Below the pieces are notes generated by a model. That model worked only from the letters and a program-made list of their open reading frames with translations. It had not been told where the DNA came from and ran no database searches. Positions 8,071-18,106 of a DNA stretch of 64,000 nucleotides are shown piece after piece. The stretch's first letter is position 1; each line of letters begins with the position of its first letter. This DNA comes from an uncultured Acidobacteriia bacterium (GTDB lineage: Bacteria > Acidobacteriota > Terriglobia > Bryobacterales > Bryobacteraceae), in assembly GCA_903875575.1 (NCBI GenBank), contig CAIQWJ010000091.1, forward strand, positions 1-64,000, read 5' to 3'. Both the position numbers and the translations under genes were made by a program.

Positions 8071-8883
8071 ATGCGTCTCAAGAGCAGTTTTGTAGTTGCC
8101 ATGTTTGTGATCGCGACGTCGATCGGTGTATTTGCCCAGCCCCCGGCTGGTATGGGTCCGGGTGGACCGGGCGGAGCTTCCGGCGGTATGGGTGGCTCGG
8201 GCCGTGGCGGTGGCCGCGGCAGGGGCCCGATGATTGGGGGGCCGGGAAGCCCGACAACGGACGGTTCGCGCGCTGTCACGGACGGCGGTATCAAGATTGC
8301 GGGCTGGATGGGTCAGATTGACGCTTCGGAAGCGAAGGCGGGCATGACGATCAATGACGCGAAGCTGACGCAGGAAGGCGCTTCGATGCACGTGACGACG
8401 GGTCCGGCAACCACGTACTGGAAGAACGATGCGAAGGCGAGCGGGAATTTCACGGTAAAGGCGACCTTCACGGAACCGAAGTACATGAACCTGAACACGC
8501 ATCCGCATCCGTATGGCGTTTTCATTGGCGGCAATGACATGGGCACGGAGAACCAGACGGCATTTTATTGCGCGGCTTATGGCAACGGTACGTTTATTGT
8601 GCGCGGCTTCGGGCCGGCGGCATTCCAGATGAACGGGCGCGGCGGCCCGAACGATGCGGTGCACAAGGCCGCTGCGGTGGGCGAGCCGGTGACGCAGGAA
8701 GTAGCGCTTTCCGTGAAGGGTGACAAGGTTTCGTGCTCCATCAATGGGACGGAAGTGGCCAGCTATGACAAGGCTGCCGTGGTGATGGATGGCAAGCTGA
8801 AGTCAACCGATGGGTTTTATGGGGTGCGGTTCTCCCATAATACGGACGTGATTGTGAGCGGTTTGACCGTTACCAAGAACTAG
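8071..8883 (+). CDS. secreted LamG/DUF1080-like protein with Gly-rich linker
   Basis: A 270-residue protein with signal peptide (about 1-22, ending GVFAQ), a Gly/Pro/Arg-rich tract at 29-60 and a beta-sandwich domain homologous to the divergent neighbour at 7227-7853. The start at 8071 follows SD AAAGGAAAGG. The two genes share a 217-base intergenic region and could be controlled together. The Gly-rich tract is present here but absent from the neighbour, showing the tract was inserted into, or lost from, one copy. Activity unknown; a carbohydrate ligand is inferred from the fold only. Confidence 0.85.
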   Translation: MRLKSSFVVAMFVIATSIGVFAQPPAGMGPGGPGGASGGMGGSGRGGGRGRGPMIGGPGSPTTDGSRAVTDGGIKIAGWMGQIDASEAKAGMTINDAKLTQEGASMHVTTGPATTYWKNDAKASGNFTVKATFTEPKYMNLNTHPHPYGVFIGGNDMGTENQTAFYCAAYGNGTFIVRGFGPAAFQMNGRGGPNDAVHKAAAVGEPVTQEVALSVKGDKVSCSINGTEVASYDKAAVVMDGKLKSTDGFYGVRFSHNTDVIVSGLTVTKN

Positions 8884-8897
8884 TTGTCAGGCTGTCT

Positions 8898-8921
8898 GGC
8901 CAGCCCTGTGAGGGGCTGGCC
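8898..8921. terminator. bidirectional hairpin between convergent genes
   Basis: A 9-bp perfect stem (GGCCAGCCC/GGGCTGGCC) with a six-base loop lies between the plus-strand stop at 8883 and the minus-strand stop at 8933. The position between convergent genes supports a shared terminator. The T-tract is weak. Confidence 0.65.
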
Positions 8922-8932
8922 GGATGGCTCTT

Positions 8933-9349
8933 CTACAGCACACGCCGCTCGGCTTCTGTAATGGCAGCATCATTGATACCGGCCAGACGCCGTCGCATCA
9001 ACCCCGCTTCATCAAACTCCCATAGCTCATTGCCGTAGGACCTGAACCATTGACCGCTTGCGTCGTGCCATTCGTACTCAAAGCTCACGGCCATGCGGTT
9101 GTCGCGAAAGCCCCACAGCGTCTTCTTCAGGCGGTAATCGAGCTCCCGAGCCCACTTCCGTCTGAGAAAGGCCACAATTTCATCGCGGCCTTTCACAAAC
9201 TCGGTCCGATTGCGCCATTCTGAATCGGGCGAATAGGAGAGGGAGACTCTTTCGGGATCCCGCGAATTCCAGGCATCCTCGGCCAGTTGTACCTTCCGCA
9301 TGGCCGTCTCCGTCGTGAACGGAGGCACGATAGGGGTTGGGTCAGGCAT
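8933..9349 (-). CDS. DUF1348-like NTF2-fold protein
   Basis: A 138-residue cytoplasmic protein of the SnoaL/NTF2-like superfamily, best matching DUF1348: [20 protein letters not shown] near the N-terminus, [16 protein letters not shown], and the strand [19 protein letters not shown]. The start at 9349 has SD GAGGAG. The gene begins 11 bases after the AhpD-like gene and is surely cotranscribed with it. Proteins of this family often accompany oxidative or xenobiotic stress genes, but the substrate is unknown. It is likely controlled by the divergent regulator at 10111. Confidence 0.87.
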   Translation of the reverse strand: MPDPTPIVPPFTTETAMRKVQLAEDAWNSRDPERVSLSYSPDSEWRNRTEFVKGRDEIVAFLRRKWARELDYRLKKTLWGFRDNRMAVSFEYEWHDASGQWFRSYGNELWEFDEAGLMRRRLAGINDAAITEAERRVL

Positions 9350-9360
9350 CGTTGCTCCTC

Positions 9361-9924
9361 TTACGCAACCGCCGCAGCTTCCAACTCCACGGCAACGCGC
9401 GGAAAATCCACATCAGTGCGAGCCACATGGTTGAAGTAGTTCGTGAAAATATTCACCGCGACGTTCGCCACGATCTCGGCGATGTCGCCATCACTGAAGC
9501 CAGCCGCCTTCACCTGGGCGAGTGCCTGATCCGACACCACGCCGCGCTGCACAACCAGCAACTGAACAAACTGCAGCCCTGCATCGCGACGGGCGTCAGA
9601 CGAGTGAGCTTCCCGGCTCGAGGTGATCTCTTCCGGCTTCAACCCCACCAGCTTGCCGATGGTCGAGTGGGCTGACAAGCAGTACTCGCAAGAGTTCGCC
9701 TGAGCCACGGCCAGCGCAATCTGTTCACGAAATCTGGCGTCCAGGTGGCCGGTGCCCAGCGCGTTGCCGAAACTCAAATAGGCATCGAGTACGGCTGGGG
9801 CTGCTGCCATCGTCTTCATCATGTTCGGGGTCATTCCCAGCTTTGCCTGGACTCCGTCAAGGAGTTGCTTCGTTTTGCCTGTGGTTTCGGCGGGATTCAC
9901 TGCGGCGATTCTTTGTGTGGTCAT
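9361..9924 (-). CDS. carboxymuconolactone decarboxylase/AhpD-family peroxidase
   Basis: A 187-residue all-helical protein of the CMD/AhpD superfamily. The redox motif CEYCLSAH (C79, C82, H86) is the AhpD-type active site, which reduces peroxides through a disulfide cycle, so peroxidase activity is more likely than lactone decarboxylation. The chosen ATG at 9924 is preceded by the purine-rich AGAGAG; an upstream in-frame start at 9957 adds 11 residues. It is first gene of a two-gene unit with the DUF1348 protein, transcribed away from the GAF-AAA+ regulator. That arrangement suggests regulated detoxification. Confidence 0.9.
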   Translation of the reverse strand: MTTQRIAAVNPAETTGKTKQLLDGVQAKLGMTPNMMKTMAAAPAVLDAYLSFGNALGTGHLDARFREQIALAVAQANSCEYCLSAHSTIGKLVGLKPEEITSSREAHSSDARRDAGLQFVQLLVVQRGVVSDQALAQVKAAGFSDGDIAEIVANVAVNIFTNYFNHVARTDVDFPRVAVELEAAAVA

Positions 9925-10042
9925 GGTTTTCTCTCTTTTGGCGTCGCTTCGTTGCAACGCCGAAGATAATTACACGGCAGGCACCATTCAAAAATATCCC
10001 CTAAGTGGTTGAATTTAATAACACTTTGCAGCTTGCACGTAA

Positions 10043-10095
10043 CATGAAAAGTAGCAATTTCATGATATTCAACACTTCTATCATGAATTTTCACG
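10043..10095. promoter_or_regulatory. inverted-repeat operator cluster in a divergent promoter region
   Basis: Half-sites related to CATGAAA recur: CATGAAAA (10043-10050) and ATTTCATG (10057-10064) form an inverted repeat with a six-base gap, and ATCATGAATT with TTTTCACG (10080-10095) forms a second, tighter imperfect palindrome. ATTTCATGAT and ATCATGAATT also pair with each other. The cluster ends 15 bases before the regulator start at 10111 and is about 120 bases upstream of the divergent AhpD-like start. It is a natural binding site for that regulator. No clear sigma-54 -24/-12 promoter was found. Confidence 0.55.
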
Positions 10096-10110
10096 ATACA
10101 CTCAAAACTG

Positions 10111-11718
10111 ATGGATCTTGAGCCCCTCCCCGAAATCATCCTGGCCCTGGCAGAACAGCGTTCGCTGGCCGCCGTCCTGAAGACCATCATCCAGGCGGTA
10201 GCGCGCCAGCCGGGCGTTGCCCTGGCGCGGCTGTGGCTGGCGGAGCCCGACGCAAGCTGCCCCGTTTGCCAATCGGGCGAGAACAGTCAGGCTCCGGCGC
10301 TGCATCTGCGCGCCAGTGCCGGGCAATCGAGACAGGAAACGGCGGACTGGAACCGCATTGACGGCACATTCCACCGCATACCGCTTTCGCCCGGCCATCT
10401 GAAGATCGCGCACATCGCCACCACGGGCGAATCGATCCTGATTCCGAATCTTGCAGAAGATCACCAGTGGGTCCGATACCCGGACTGGGCGCATGCGGAA
10501 GGGCTCCTCAGCTTTGCAGGGCATGCGCTCCTGTTTCGCGGCGAGCCGCTCGGCGTTCTGGCCGTCTTCCGCCGCAGCCCGGCCGATGACGATTGTTTCC
10601 GCTGGCTGCGAACGATGGCGAACGCCGCCGCGATTGCACTGGCCAATGCGCGGGCCTTTGAGGACAATGAAAACCTGCGCCAGCAACTGGAACAGGAGCG
10701 CGACTATCTCCGCGAAGAGGTTGCGGCTACGGGTTCATTTGGTGAGATCCTGGGCAAGAGCCCGGCACTCGAACGCGTCCTGCAACAGGTGGAACTGGTG
10801 GCGGCCACCGACGCGAACGTACTGGTACTGGGCGAGAGCGGTACGGGCAAAGAGCTCATCGCGCGCGCCATCCACAGGCGGAGCCCGCGTTCCCGTAAGC
10901 CGCTGGTGAAGGTGAACTGCGGGTCGATTCCTCACGAACTGTTCGAAAGCGAATTCTTCGGCCACGTGCGTGGCTCCTTCACCGGGGCCGTTCGCGATCG
11001 CATTGGCCGGTTTCAGCTTGCCGATGGAGGCACGCTGTTTCTCGACGAAGTGGGCGAAATCCCGCTGGACCTGCAATCGAAGCTGCTGCGCGTGCTGCAG
11101 GAAGGCGAATTCGAACGGGTGGGCGACGAGGCCACGCGCCGTGTCAACGTCCGGGTGGTGGCGGCCACGAATCGTGACCTGCGAAAGGAAGTCGACGAAG
11201 GCCGCTTTCGTCTGGACCTTTACTATCGTCTGGGTGTCTTCCCCCTGGAGGTGCCGCCGCTGCGGGACCGTCGCGAAGATATTCCTGCCCTCATCGCTCA
11301 CTTCATTGGGCAGGCCGCGCTGCGCTTTCACGTTCCGGTTCCGGGCATTACCAATCGCGAAGTGGAACGTGCCCAACTCTACGAATGGCCGGGCAATGTA
11401 CGAGAACTCCAAAGCGTAGTGGAACGCGCGGTCATCGTGACTCCCGGCGGCAAGCTCCTGCTGGATCTTCCCGAATCCGGCAAGCTACCGATGCGGCAGA
11501 AGGGCCGAGCCGTGCCGCCCATAGAGCGTGCGGCGGAAACAGTGATTCCCGAGCAGGAGTGGCGAAGGCTGGAGCGCGACAACATTCTGGCTGCTCTGCG
11601 GCGGGCGAACTCTCGTATCTCCGGCAACGGGGGTGCCGCGCAGTTGCTCGGCATCAACCCCGGCACGCTTGCCTCACGTATTAAGGCTCTTGGCATCCAG
11701 AAGCGCAGCTACGAGTGA
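10111..11718 (+). CDS. GAF-AAA+-Fis transcriptional regulator (sigma-54 activator type)
   Basis: A 535-residue FhlA/NorR-like activator. The N-terminal GAF sensor spans about residues 15-180, then a short coiled segment (about 183-203), AAA+ domain with Walker A GESGTGKE (241-248), GSFTGA loop (288-293), Walker B TLFLDE (308-313) and the arginine-finger region. A C-terminal Fis-type helix-turn-helix follows (about 500-532, [13 protein letters not shown]). The sigma-54 contact loop is normally GAFTGA; Ser replaces Ala here, which may weaken or keep sigma-54 contact. The gene is divergent from the AhpD-like/DUF1348 unit, and the CATGAAA repeats between them suggest it regulates that unit and itself. 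The GAF ligand is unknown; a peroxide or an aromatic is a guess from context. Confidence 0.93.
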   Translation: MDLEPLPEIILALAEQRSLAAVLKTIIQAVARQPGVALARLWLAEPDASCPVCQSGENSQAPALHLRASAGQSRQETADWNRIDGTFHRIPLSPGHLKIAHIATTGESILIPNLAEDHQWVRYPDWAHAEGLLSFAGHALLFRGEPLGVLAVFRRSPADDDCFRWLRTMANAAAIALANARAFEDNENLRQQLEQERDYLREEVAATGSFGEILGKSPALERVLQQVELVAATDANVLVLGESGTGKELIARAIHRRSPRSRKPLVKVNCGSIPHELFESEFFGHVRGSFTGAVRDRIGRFQLADGGTLFLDEVGEIPLDLQSKLLRVLQEGEFERVGDEATRRVNVRVVAATNRDLRKEVDEGRFRLDLYYRLGVFPLEVPPLRDRREDIPALIAHFIGQAALRFHVPVPGITNREVERAQLYEWPGNVRELQSVVERAVIVTPGGKLLLDLPESGKLPMRQKGRAVPPIERAAETVIPEQEWRRLERDNILAALRRANSRISGNGGAAQLLGINPGTLASRIKALGIQKRSYE

Positions 11719-11795
11719 TCGACGGTGCCTATGTCGCGCCGCACCGTACCGCGCGTGCGACCGCCTGCTGGCAAATTTGGGGCACCGCAGTTTGA

Positions 11796-13052
<1,257 letters not shown>

Positions 13053-13105
13053 GGGCGTCGCGCGCGCTGGTTTTCCCGCGGCCCCGACTGCAATACAATT
13101 GACCG

Positions 13106-13747
13106 ATGGCCAGCAGCTTTTCGTCTCAAATCGATGTGATCGTCAATCTGATGATCCGCCTGGCCCCGCGACAGGTATTGGACATTGGAAAGGGATTCGG
13201 CAAGTATGGGTTTCTGCTGCACGAATACTACGGGATCGACAACACGAAGAAGCCGGATCCGACCAGAACGCTCGCAGAGCAGAGCCGGGTTGTGATCGAC
13301 GCCGTGGAGAGCAACCCGGATTATCTGTGGCCACATCTGGCGCAGTTCTACCGGAAGGTGATCCGGGGGCGGATTGAGGAACTTTATTCCGGCCTCAGCG
13401 GATACGACCTTGTGTTGATGCTGGATGTCATTGAACATATCGGAAAGGCGGAGGGGGCGGCCATCATCCGCCATTTTGTGAGTGGCGGGGCGGCCATGAT
13501 CGTCAGTACGCCTTCGGAGTATTTTGATCAGCAGTTGTATGAGAGCTCTGACGAGCACCATGTCAGCTTTTGGGGTGTGAGCGATATTTCCGTGCTGGGA
13601 TTTCCTTTCGATCACCAGACGGTTGGCGCGGGGCGCGTGTTTCTGATTACGCCCGGGCCGATGGATATCCGGGGGTTCGGCAACCATCCAGTGAAGAAGC
13701 TGCGGCGAATTGCGCGGACGCTTCGCAGTGAACTGTTTGGCAGGTAG
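13106..13747 (+). CDS. class I SAM-dependent methyltransferase-like protein
   Basis: A 213-residue cytoplasmic protein. Motif I is QVLDIGKGFGKYGF (near residue 23-36) and the post-I/II region has YDLVLMLDVIEHIGK, with the acidic D/E-H typical of Methyltransf_23-like enzymes. Motif I has Lys where Gly or Cys is usual (DIGKG), so SAM binding is probable but should be viewed with some caution. It sits between secreted hydrolases with no evident pathway link. The acceptor is unknown. The basic C-terminus (KKLRRIARTLR) might bind membrane or nucleic acid. Confidence 0.82.
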   Translation: MASSFSSQIDVIVNLMIRLAPRQVLDIGKGFGKYGFLLHEYYGIDNTKKPDPTRTLAEQSRVVIDAVESNPDYLWPHLAQFYRKVIRGRIEELYSGLSGYDLVLMLDVIEHIGKAEGAAIIRHFVSGGAAMIVSTPSEYFDQQLYESSDEHHVSFWGVSDISVLGFPFDHQTVGAGRVFLITPGPMDIRGFGNHPVKKLRRIARTLRSELFGR

Positions 13748-13762
13748 AAAGCGGGATAAATT

Positions 13763-14509
13763 ATGAAGATGAGATTAGCGTGGTCGACGTTATTGCTCGC
13801 GGGGCTGGCCTTTGGGCAAGCCGCGGCACCGGCTGGAGTTGGTTCGGTGGGCGCTGCGGGTGCATCGGGCGCGGTTCGCACGGCCGCGCCAGTGGACTGG
13901 GCGAACCTGAACCGGTATCGTGACGCGAACGCGAAGCTGGGGGCACCAACGACGGATGAGGATCGCGTGGTCTTCATGGGGGATTCCATCACGGATGCAT
14001 GGGTGAGGTTCAACTTTTTTCCGGGGAAGCCGTATATCGGGCGCGGGATCAGCGGGCAGACGACGCCACAGATGCTGGTACGGTTTCGTCAGGACGTTGT
14101 CGATCTGAAGCCGAAAGTCGTGCTGATTCTGGCTGGGACGAACGACATTGCAGGGAATACTGGTCCATCCACGCCGGAGATGATTGAGGACAATCTGATG
14201 ACGATGGCGGACATTGCGAAGGCGAACGGAATCAAGGTGGTGTTGTGCTCGATCACGCCGGCCTTCGACTATCCGTGGAAGCGCGGGATGGAGCCGGCAC
14301 CGAAGATTCTGGCGCTGAATGCGTGGATGAAAGAGTACGCGGCGAAGGCGGGCCTGATTTATGCGGACTACTATTCGGCTATGGTGGATGAGCGGCCGGG
14401 AATGAAGACGGAACTGTCAACCGACGGGGTGCATCCGAATCAGGCGGGGTATGATCTGATGGCTCCGGTGGCGGAGCGGGCGATTGCGCAGGCGCTGGGA
14501 CGGAAGTAA
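13763..14509 (+). CDS. secreted SGNH/GDSL-family esterase
   Basis: A 248-residue exported hydrolase of the SGNH class, commonly a carbohydrate deacetylase or lipase. Signal peptide at about 1-21, then the four blocks: GDSITD with catalytic Ser75, GRGISGQTT with the block II Gly, LAGTNDI with the Asn, and DGVHPNQAG with the Asp/His pair. All catalytic and oxyanion residues are present. The start at 13763 is 15 bases after the methyltransferase stop, and its own stop lies 12 bases before the DUF1080 gene, so cotranscription is likely. Similar GDSL proteins frequently accompany DUF1080 genes in polysaccharide-degradation loci. Confidence 0.93.
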   Translation: MKMRLAWSTLLLAGLAFGQAAAPAGVGSVGAAGASGAVRTAAPVDWANLNRYRDANAKLGAPTTDEDRVVFMGDSITDAWVRFNFFPGKPYIGRGISGQTTPQMLVRFRQDVVDLKPKVVLILAGTNDIAGNTGPSTPEMIEDNLMTMADIAKANGIKVVLCSITPAFDYPWKRGMEPAPKILALNAWMKEYAAKAGLIYADYYSAMVDERPGMKTELSTDGVHPNQAGYDLMAPVAERAIAQALGRK

Positions 14510-14521
14510 CGGAGAAAAGAG

Positions 14522-15226
14522 ATGAGCTTATTCCAATCGAGATTGCCGCTGGTTTGTCTTCTGCTGGCGGGCGCGGGGGCGATGTCCGCGCAGACAGGGA
14601 AGATCCCTGAAGGGTTCACGCCGATCTTTGACGGCAAGACGCTGAAGGGTTGGCACCTGAGCCGCACGGTACACCACGGGTCCACCGGCAACGTGTTTGT
14701 GGAGAACGGAGAGATCACGCTGAAGCAGCGCCCGTATGGGCAGGGTGGGCTGCTGCTGACCGATAAGCGTTATCACAATTTCGAGTTTTACGTGGAAGTG
14801 AAGGCGGCGTGGGGCTGCAACAGCGGGCTGTTTTTGCGGTCGTCGGAGGGCGGGTCGGCCTACCAGATTGAGTTGGACCAATCGCGAGGGACGGGCAACC
14901 TGCTGGGCGAGAACATGCGAGTGACGAAGACCGCGCAGGCGACGGAACTGCCGAAGATCTGGAAGAACGACGACTGGAATTCGTTTCGCATCCGAATGGA
15001 GGGCGATGCTCCGCACATTACGTTGTGGGTGAATGATGTTCTGATGTGGGATGTGGAAGAGCCTGTGAACGACAAGATCGCGGATGAAGTGGACGGGATG
15101 ATCGGACTGCAACTGCATTGGGGTTCTACTTACGCGCCTGCTGAGGGTGCGTTTAGTATGTCGGGTAACTGGAAGCCGGATGCGGCTTATAAGTTCCGTG
15201 CGATTGGCATTAAGGAGTTGAAGTAA
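14522..15226 (+). CDS. DUF1080 (3-keto-disaccharide hydrolase-type) exported protein
   Basis: A 234-residue protein with signal peptide (about 1-24, ending AMSAQ) and one DUF1080 domain, a concanavalin-like beta sandwich. Diagnostic motifs are FTPIFDGKTLKGWH at the start, NFEFYVEVKAAWGCNSGLF, YQIELDQ and the C-terminal FRAIGIKELK. Members of this family include hydrolases acting on 3-ketoglycosides. The SD GGAGAAAAGAG lies just upstream. The 3' end overlaps the untranslated leader of the FGE-like gene, and the SD of that gene lies within the last codons here. Confidence 0.93.
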   Translation: MSLFQSRLPLVCLLLAGAGAMSAQTGKIPEGFTPIFDGKTLKGWHLSRTVHHGSTGNVFVENGEITLKQRPYGQGGLLLTDKRYHNFEFYVEVKAAWGCNSGLFLRSSEGGSAYQIELDQSRGTGNLLGENMRVTKTAQATELPKIWKNDDWNSFRIRMEGDAPHITLWVNDVLMWDVEEPVNDKIADEVDGMIGLQLHWGSTYAPAEGAFSMSGNWKPDAAYKFRAIGIKELK

Positions 15227-15249
15227 CGCGACGGGCGGCGGCGGTTGCG

Positions 15250-16188
15250 ATGTTGTTGGGCGCAGGTGCGGTGGCGGTGTGGGCGCAGGCACCGACGATG
15301 AAGGATGCGGCGGGCATTGAGTATGTGTTGATCCAGCCAGGGTCGATGCAGGTGGGCGTGTTTCAGCCGGCGTGTCCGGATCCGAATGCCCCGGCTGCGG
15401 GGCGGGGTGGCGGCGCACCAGGCGGGAGTGGCGGCGCGGGGCGAGGTGGCGCAGCGTTTGGCGGACCGGGCGGTTCGGGGCCTGCTCGCGGTGGCAGTGG
15501 CCGAGGCGGCGGCGGTGGGCGCGCGCCGGCGGATCCACGCACGGCGTGGACGGATCAGGACTATCGAACTTGCCAGGAACTGGTGCAGCGGGATTCGTCG
15601 CCCGGCTTTACCGTGAAGATCATGAAGCCGTTTTACATCGGCAAGTACGAAGTGACGCAGGCACAGTGGAAGAAGGTCATGGGGAGCAACCCGTCCGTAT
15701 TTCAAGGCAGCAAGGTGAAGGACGACGCGGATCAACACCCGGTGGACAGCGTGACCTGGGCCGATACGCAGGCCTTTCTGAAGAAGCTGAACGCGATGGA
15801 GAAGTCTAAGCTTTATCGGCTGCCGACGGAGTTCGAATGGGAGTATGCGGGACGCGCGGGAGAGCCTGGGCAGACCGGCTGGACAGAGATTCGTCAGGTA
15901 GCGGTAGAGCAGTTAGGTGCGCAAAAGGGTACGACCCAGCCGGTGGGCTCCAAGAAGGCGAATGCCTGGGGACTTTACGACATGCTGGGCAATGTGTGGG
16001 AATGGGTATCGGATTACTACAATGAAAAGCTTTTCGCCGATCCGGTGCCGCAGAAGACGGGAACGGTACATGTGCTGAAGGGCGGCGGTTTTGTGTCGGA
16101 TGTGAAGAACGTGATTTATGCGACTCACGCGGGTGGTCCGGGCGATGGCTGGGACGTTGGTTTTCGTGTGGTGAGGGATGTGAAGTAA
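15250..16188 (+). CDS. FGE-sulfatase (SUMF1) domain protein with Gly/Arg insertion and missing standard start
   Basis: The SUMF1/FGE-like fold is shown by FYIGKYEVTQAQWKKVMG, VDSVTWADTQAF, RLPTEFEWEYAGRAG and YDMLGNVWEWVSDYY. The catalytic cysteines of true formylglycine-generating enzymes are not seen near the C-terminus (GGGFVSDVKN), so it is probably a binding or scaffold member. A 43-residue Gly/Arg-rich tract (about 50-92) interrupts the domain between its first strand and the FYIGKYEVT block. From ATG 15250 the signal peptide lacks its basic end (MLLGAGAVAVWAQ). In frame just upstream lies TRRAAAVA, with SD GGAG at the right distance from an ACG codon but no ATG, GTG or TTG. Either ACG is used or the start has been lost. 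Confidence 0.83.
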   Translation: MLLGAGAVAVWAQAPTMKDAAGIEYVLIQPGSMQVGVFQPACPDPNAPAAGRGGGAPGGSGGAGRGGAAFGGPGGSGPARGGSGRGGGGGRAPADPRTAWTDQDYRTCQELVQRDSSPGFTVKIMKPFYIGKYEVTQAQWKKVMGSNPSVFQGSKVKDDADQHPVDSVTWADTQAFLKKLNAMEKSKLYRLPTEFEWEYAGRAGEPGQTGWTEIRQVAVEQLGAQKGTTQPVGSKKANAWGLYDMLGNVWEWVSDYYNEKLFADPVPQKTGTVHVLKGGGFVSDVKNVIYATHAGGPGDGWDVGFRVVRDVK

Positions 16189-16191
16189 GCG

Positions 16192-18072
16192 ATGACGCGA
16201 CTGAACCGAGTATTGACAGTGATGTTTGTGTTGGCAGGTATCGCGCTGGCTGCCGCGCCTGCGCGTTATAAAATTCAGAGCCTGAGTACGCCGTTCCCGG
16301 AATTCGTGGATAACGGCACTTCGGTGAACGTGCGCATCACCGTGCCCGCCGCCAGTTTGGTTCGGGGAATGGTGTTGCGGCTGAACGGTAAGGATGCGGA
16401 GCTGGCATTGAAGCCGGAAGCCGCGCCCACTTCTCTGACGGCCGCTGTTACCGGGTTGAAAGCTGGGCGTAATGTCGTTGCGGTCTTCGCGAAGAAATCG
16501 GATGCGAAGCCTGTGGCGCAGATGACGGTTTCGACCGCGATTTCTCCGAAGCTGCAATGTGCAGAATTGGCGGGGATCACGATTCCGGCTAATGCATTGG
16601 GCTCGCCAACCGATAAGGTGGTGATCACGTCGGCTCAGCCTGGCGCGGCCACAGCTTCCCTGCCCGGCCACTGCATTGTGCGCGGCAACGCGAATCCACA
16701 TGACGGCGCGAATGGTTCGCATTTCGCGATCGGCTTTGAAGTGCGGCTGCCGGACCGGTGGAGCGGGCGTTTCCTGTTTCAGGGCGGCGGAGGGAATGAC
16801 GGGAATGTGGGGCAGGCGACGGGCGCGAATACGGGTAGCGGGTCGCCGCCGGCGTTGGCACATGGATTTGCGGTGGCCAGCACGGATGGCGGTCACAATG
16901 GCAGGACAGCGGCGGATTTCGGTTTCGACCAGCAGGCTCGCATTGACCATGCGTACAACGCGTATGACAAGACGGTGGTGATTGCGAAGGCGTTGATGAA
17001 GCTGTATTACGGGCAGGGGCCGGATCGGTCGTACGTGATTGGCTGCTCGGGTGGCGGTCGGCAGGCGATGATGTTCAGCCAGCGCTTCCCGGAATATTTC
17101 GATGGTGTGGTGGCTTGCGCGCCGGCGATGCGCGTGGCTTCCGGGGCGACGATTTCCGCGGCGTGGGAATCGAAACTCTATCAGGCGATTGCGCCGGTGG
17201 TTGGTGGTGGGCCGGTGATCAGCCAGGCATTTACGAACGACGATCTGCAGTTGCTTTCGAAGGCCATTCTGAGTGCCTGCGACGCGCGCGATGGCGCGGT
17301 GGATGGCGCGATCGACGATTATCAGGGTTGCACGTTTGAGCCGAAAACACTGCTTTGCGCGGGCGCAAAGACGGCGGCGTGCCTGAGCGCGGCGCAGGTG
17401 AATGCGCTGGCGCAGGGGTTCGGCGGTCCGCACGATTCGGCGGGCAAGGCGTTGTATGCGAAATGGCCGTGGGATGCGGGCGTGGGGTCACAGGGCTGGC
17501 GGAGCTGGAAGATCGGGTCGAGTCCAAATGAGAAACCGAACTCCGCGTTTGTGTCGCTGATGCAAGATGCGCTGGAGAACGAGTTCTTCACGCCAGCCGA
17601 CCCGAAGTTCAGCATTTTCGATTTCAACTTCGATAAAGATCCGGCGCGAATGGAAGCGGAATCGGCGATTTACGATACGTATCGCGACGACAGGCTGACG
17701 GCGTTCCACGCGCGCGGCGGGAAGCTGCTGTTTATTCACGGGCTGAGCGATCCGATTTTTTCGCCGCTCGATACGATCGACTATTACAACCGGTTGGCGA
17801 AGAATAACGGCGGCATGGCTGCAACGCAAACCTGGGCGCGCGCGTTCTTCGTGCCCGGGATGACGCATTGCTCGGGCGGCCCGGCGACGGATACGTTTGA
17901 CGGTCTGGCCGCGATCATCGCGTGGGTGGAAAACAATCAGGCGCCGGAGCGGATTGTGGCGACCGGCCGGTCGCTGCCAGGACGGTCGCGACCTTTGTGC
18001 GCTTACCCGTCACAGGCGCATTACCTGGGTTCGGGTAACATTCAAAGCGCGGAAAGTTTCGCCTGCCGCTGA
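16192..18072 (+). CDS. tannase/feruloyl esterase family hydrolase with N-terminal Ig-like domain
   Basis: A 626-residue secreted ester hydrolase (PF07519 type), which cleaves galloyl or feruloyl esters of plant phenolics. Signal peptide about 1-22; an N-terminal domain of about 100 residues (VNVRITVPAASLV, GRNVVAVFAKK) resembles an Ig-like module. The catalytic domain has the classical CS-D-HC arrangement: GCSGGG with C285-S286, D520 in GLSDP, and THC with H559-C560, the disulfide joining nucleophile and His neighbours. Several other cysteines fit the lid disulfides. The ATG at 16192 follows the FGE-like stop by three bases, so it is coupled. Confidence 0.92.
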   Translation: MTRLNRVLTVMFVLAGIALAAAPARYKIQSLSTPFPEFVDNGTSVNVRITVPAASLVRGMVLRLNGKDAELALKPEAAPTSLTAAVTGLKAGRNVVAVFAKKSDAKPVAQMTVSTAISPKLQCAELAGITIPANALGSPTDKVVITSAQPGAATASLPGHCIVRGNANPHDGANGSHFAIGFEVRLPDRWSGRFLFQGGGGNDGNVGQATGANTGSGSPPALAHGFAVASTDGGHNGRTAADFGFDQQARIDHAYNAYDKTVVIAKALMKLYYGQGPDRSYVIGCSGGGRQAMMFSQRFPEYFDGVVACAPAMRVASGATISAAWESKLYQAIAPVVGGGPVISQAFTNDDLQLLSKAILSACDARDGAVDGAIDDYQGCTFEPKTLLCAGAKTAACLSAAQVNALAQGFGGPHDSAGKALYAKWPWDAGVGSQGWRSWKIGSSPNEKPNSAFVSLMQDALENEFFTPADPKFSIFDFNFDKDPARMEAESAIYDTYRDDRLTAFHARGGKLLFIHGLSDPIFSPLDTIDYYNRLAKNNGGMAATQTWARAFFVPGMTHCSGGPATDTFDGLAAIIAWVENNQAPERIVATGRSLPGRSRPLCAYPSQAHYLGSGNIQSAESFACR

Positions 18073-18106
18073 TATATCAGTTCGCCATATTTAAGGAGCA
18101 GTTCAC

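Noticed and set aside
9925-10110. Sigma-54 -24/-12 promoter in the divergent region
   Set aside because: No GG-N10-GC pair with acceptable flanks was found on either strand.
15913-17433. 506-codon Arg/His-rich frame on the minus strand
   Set aside because: Antisense shadow of the FGE-like and tannase genes caused by high GC at third positions; composition is unlike a real protein.
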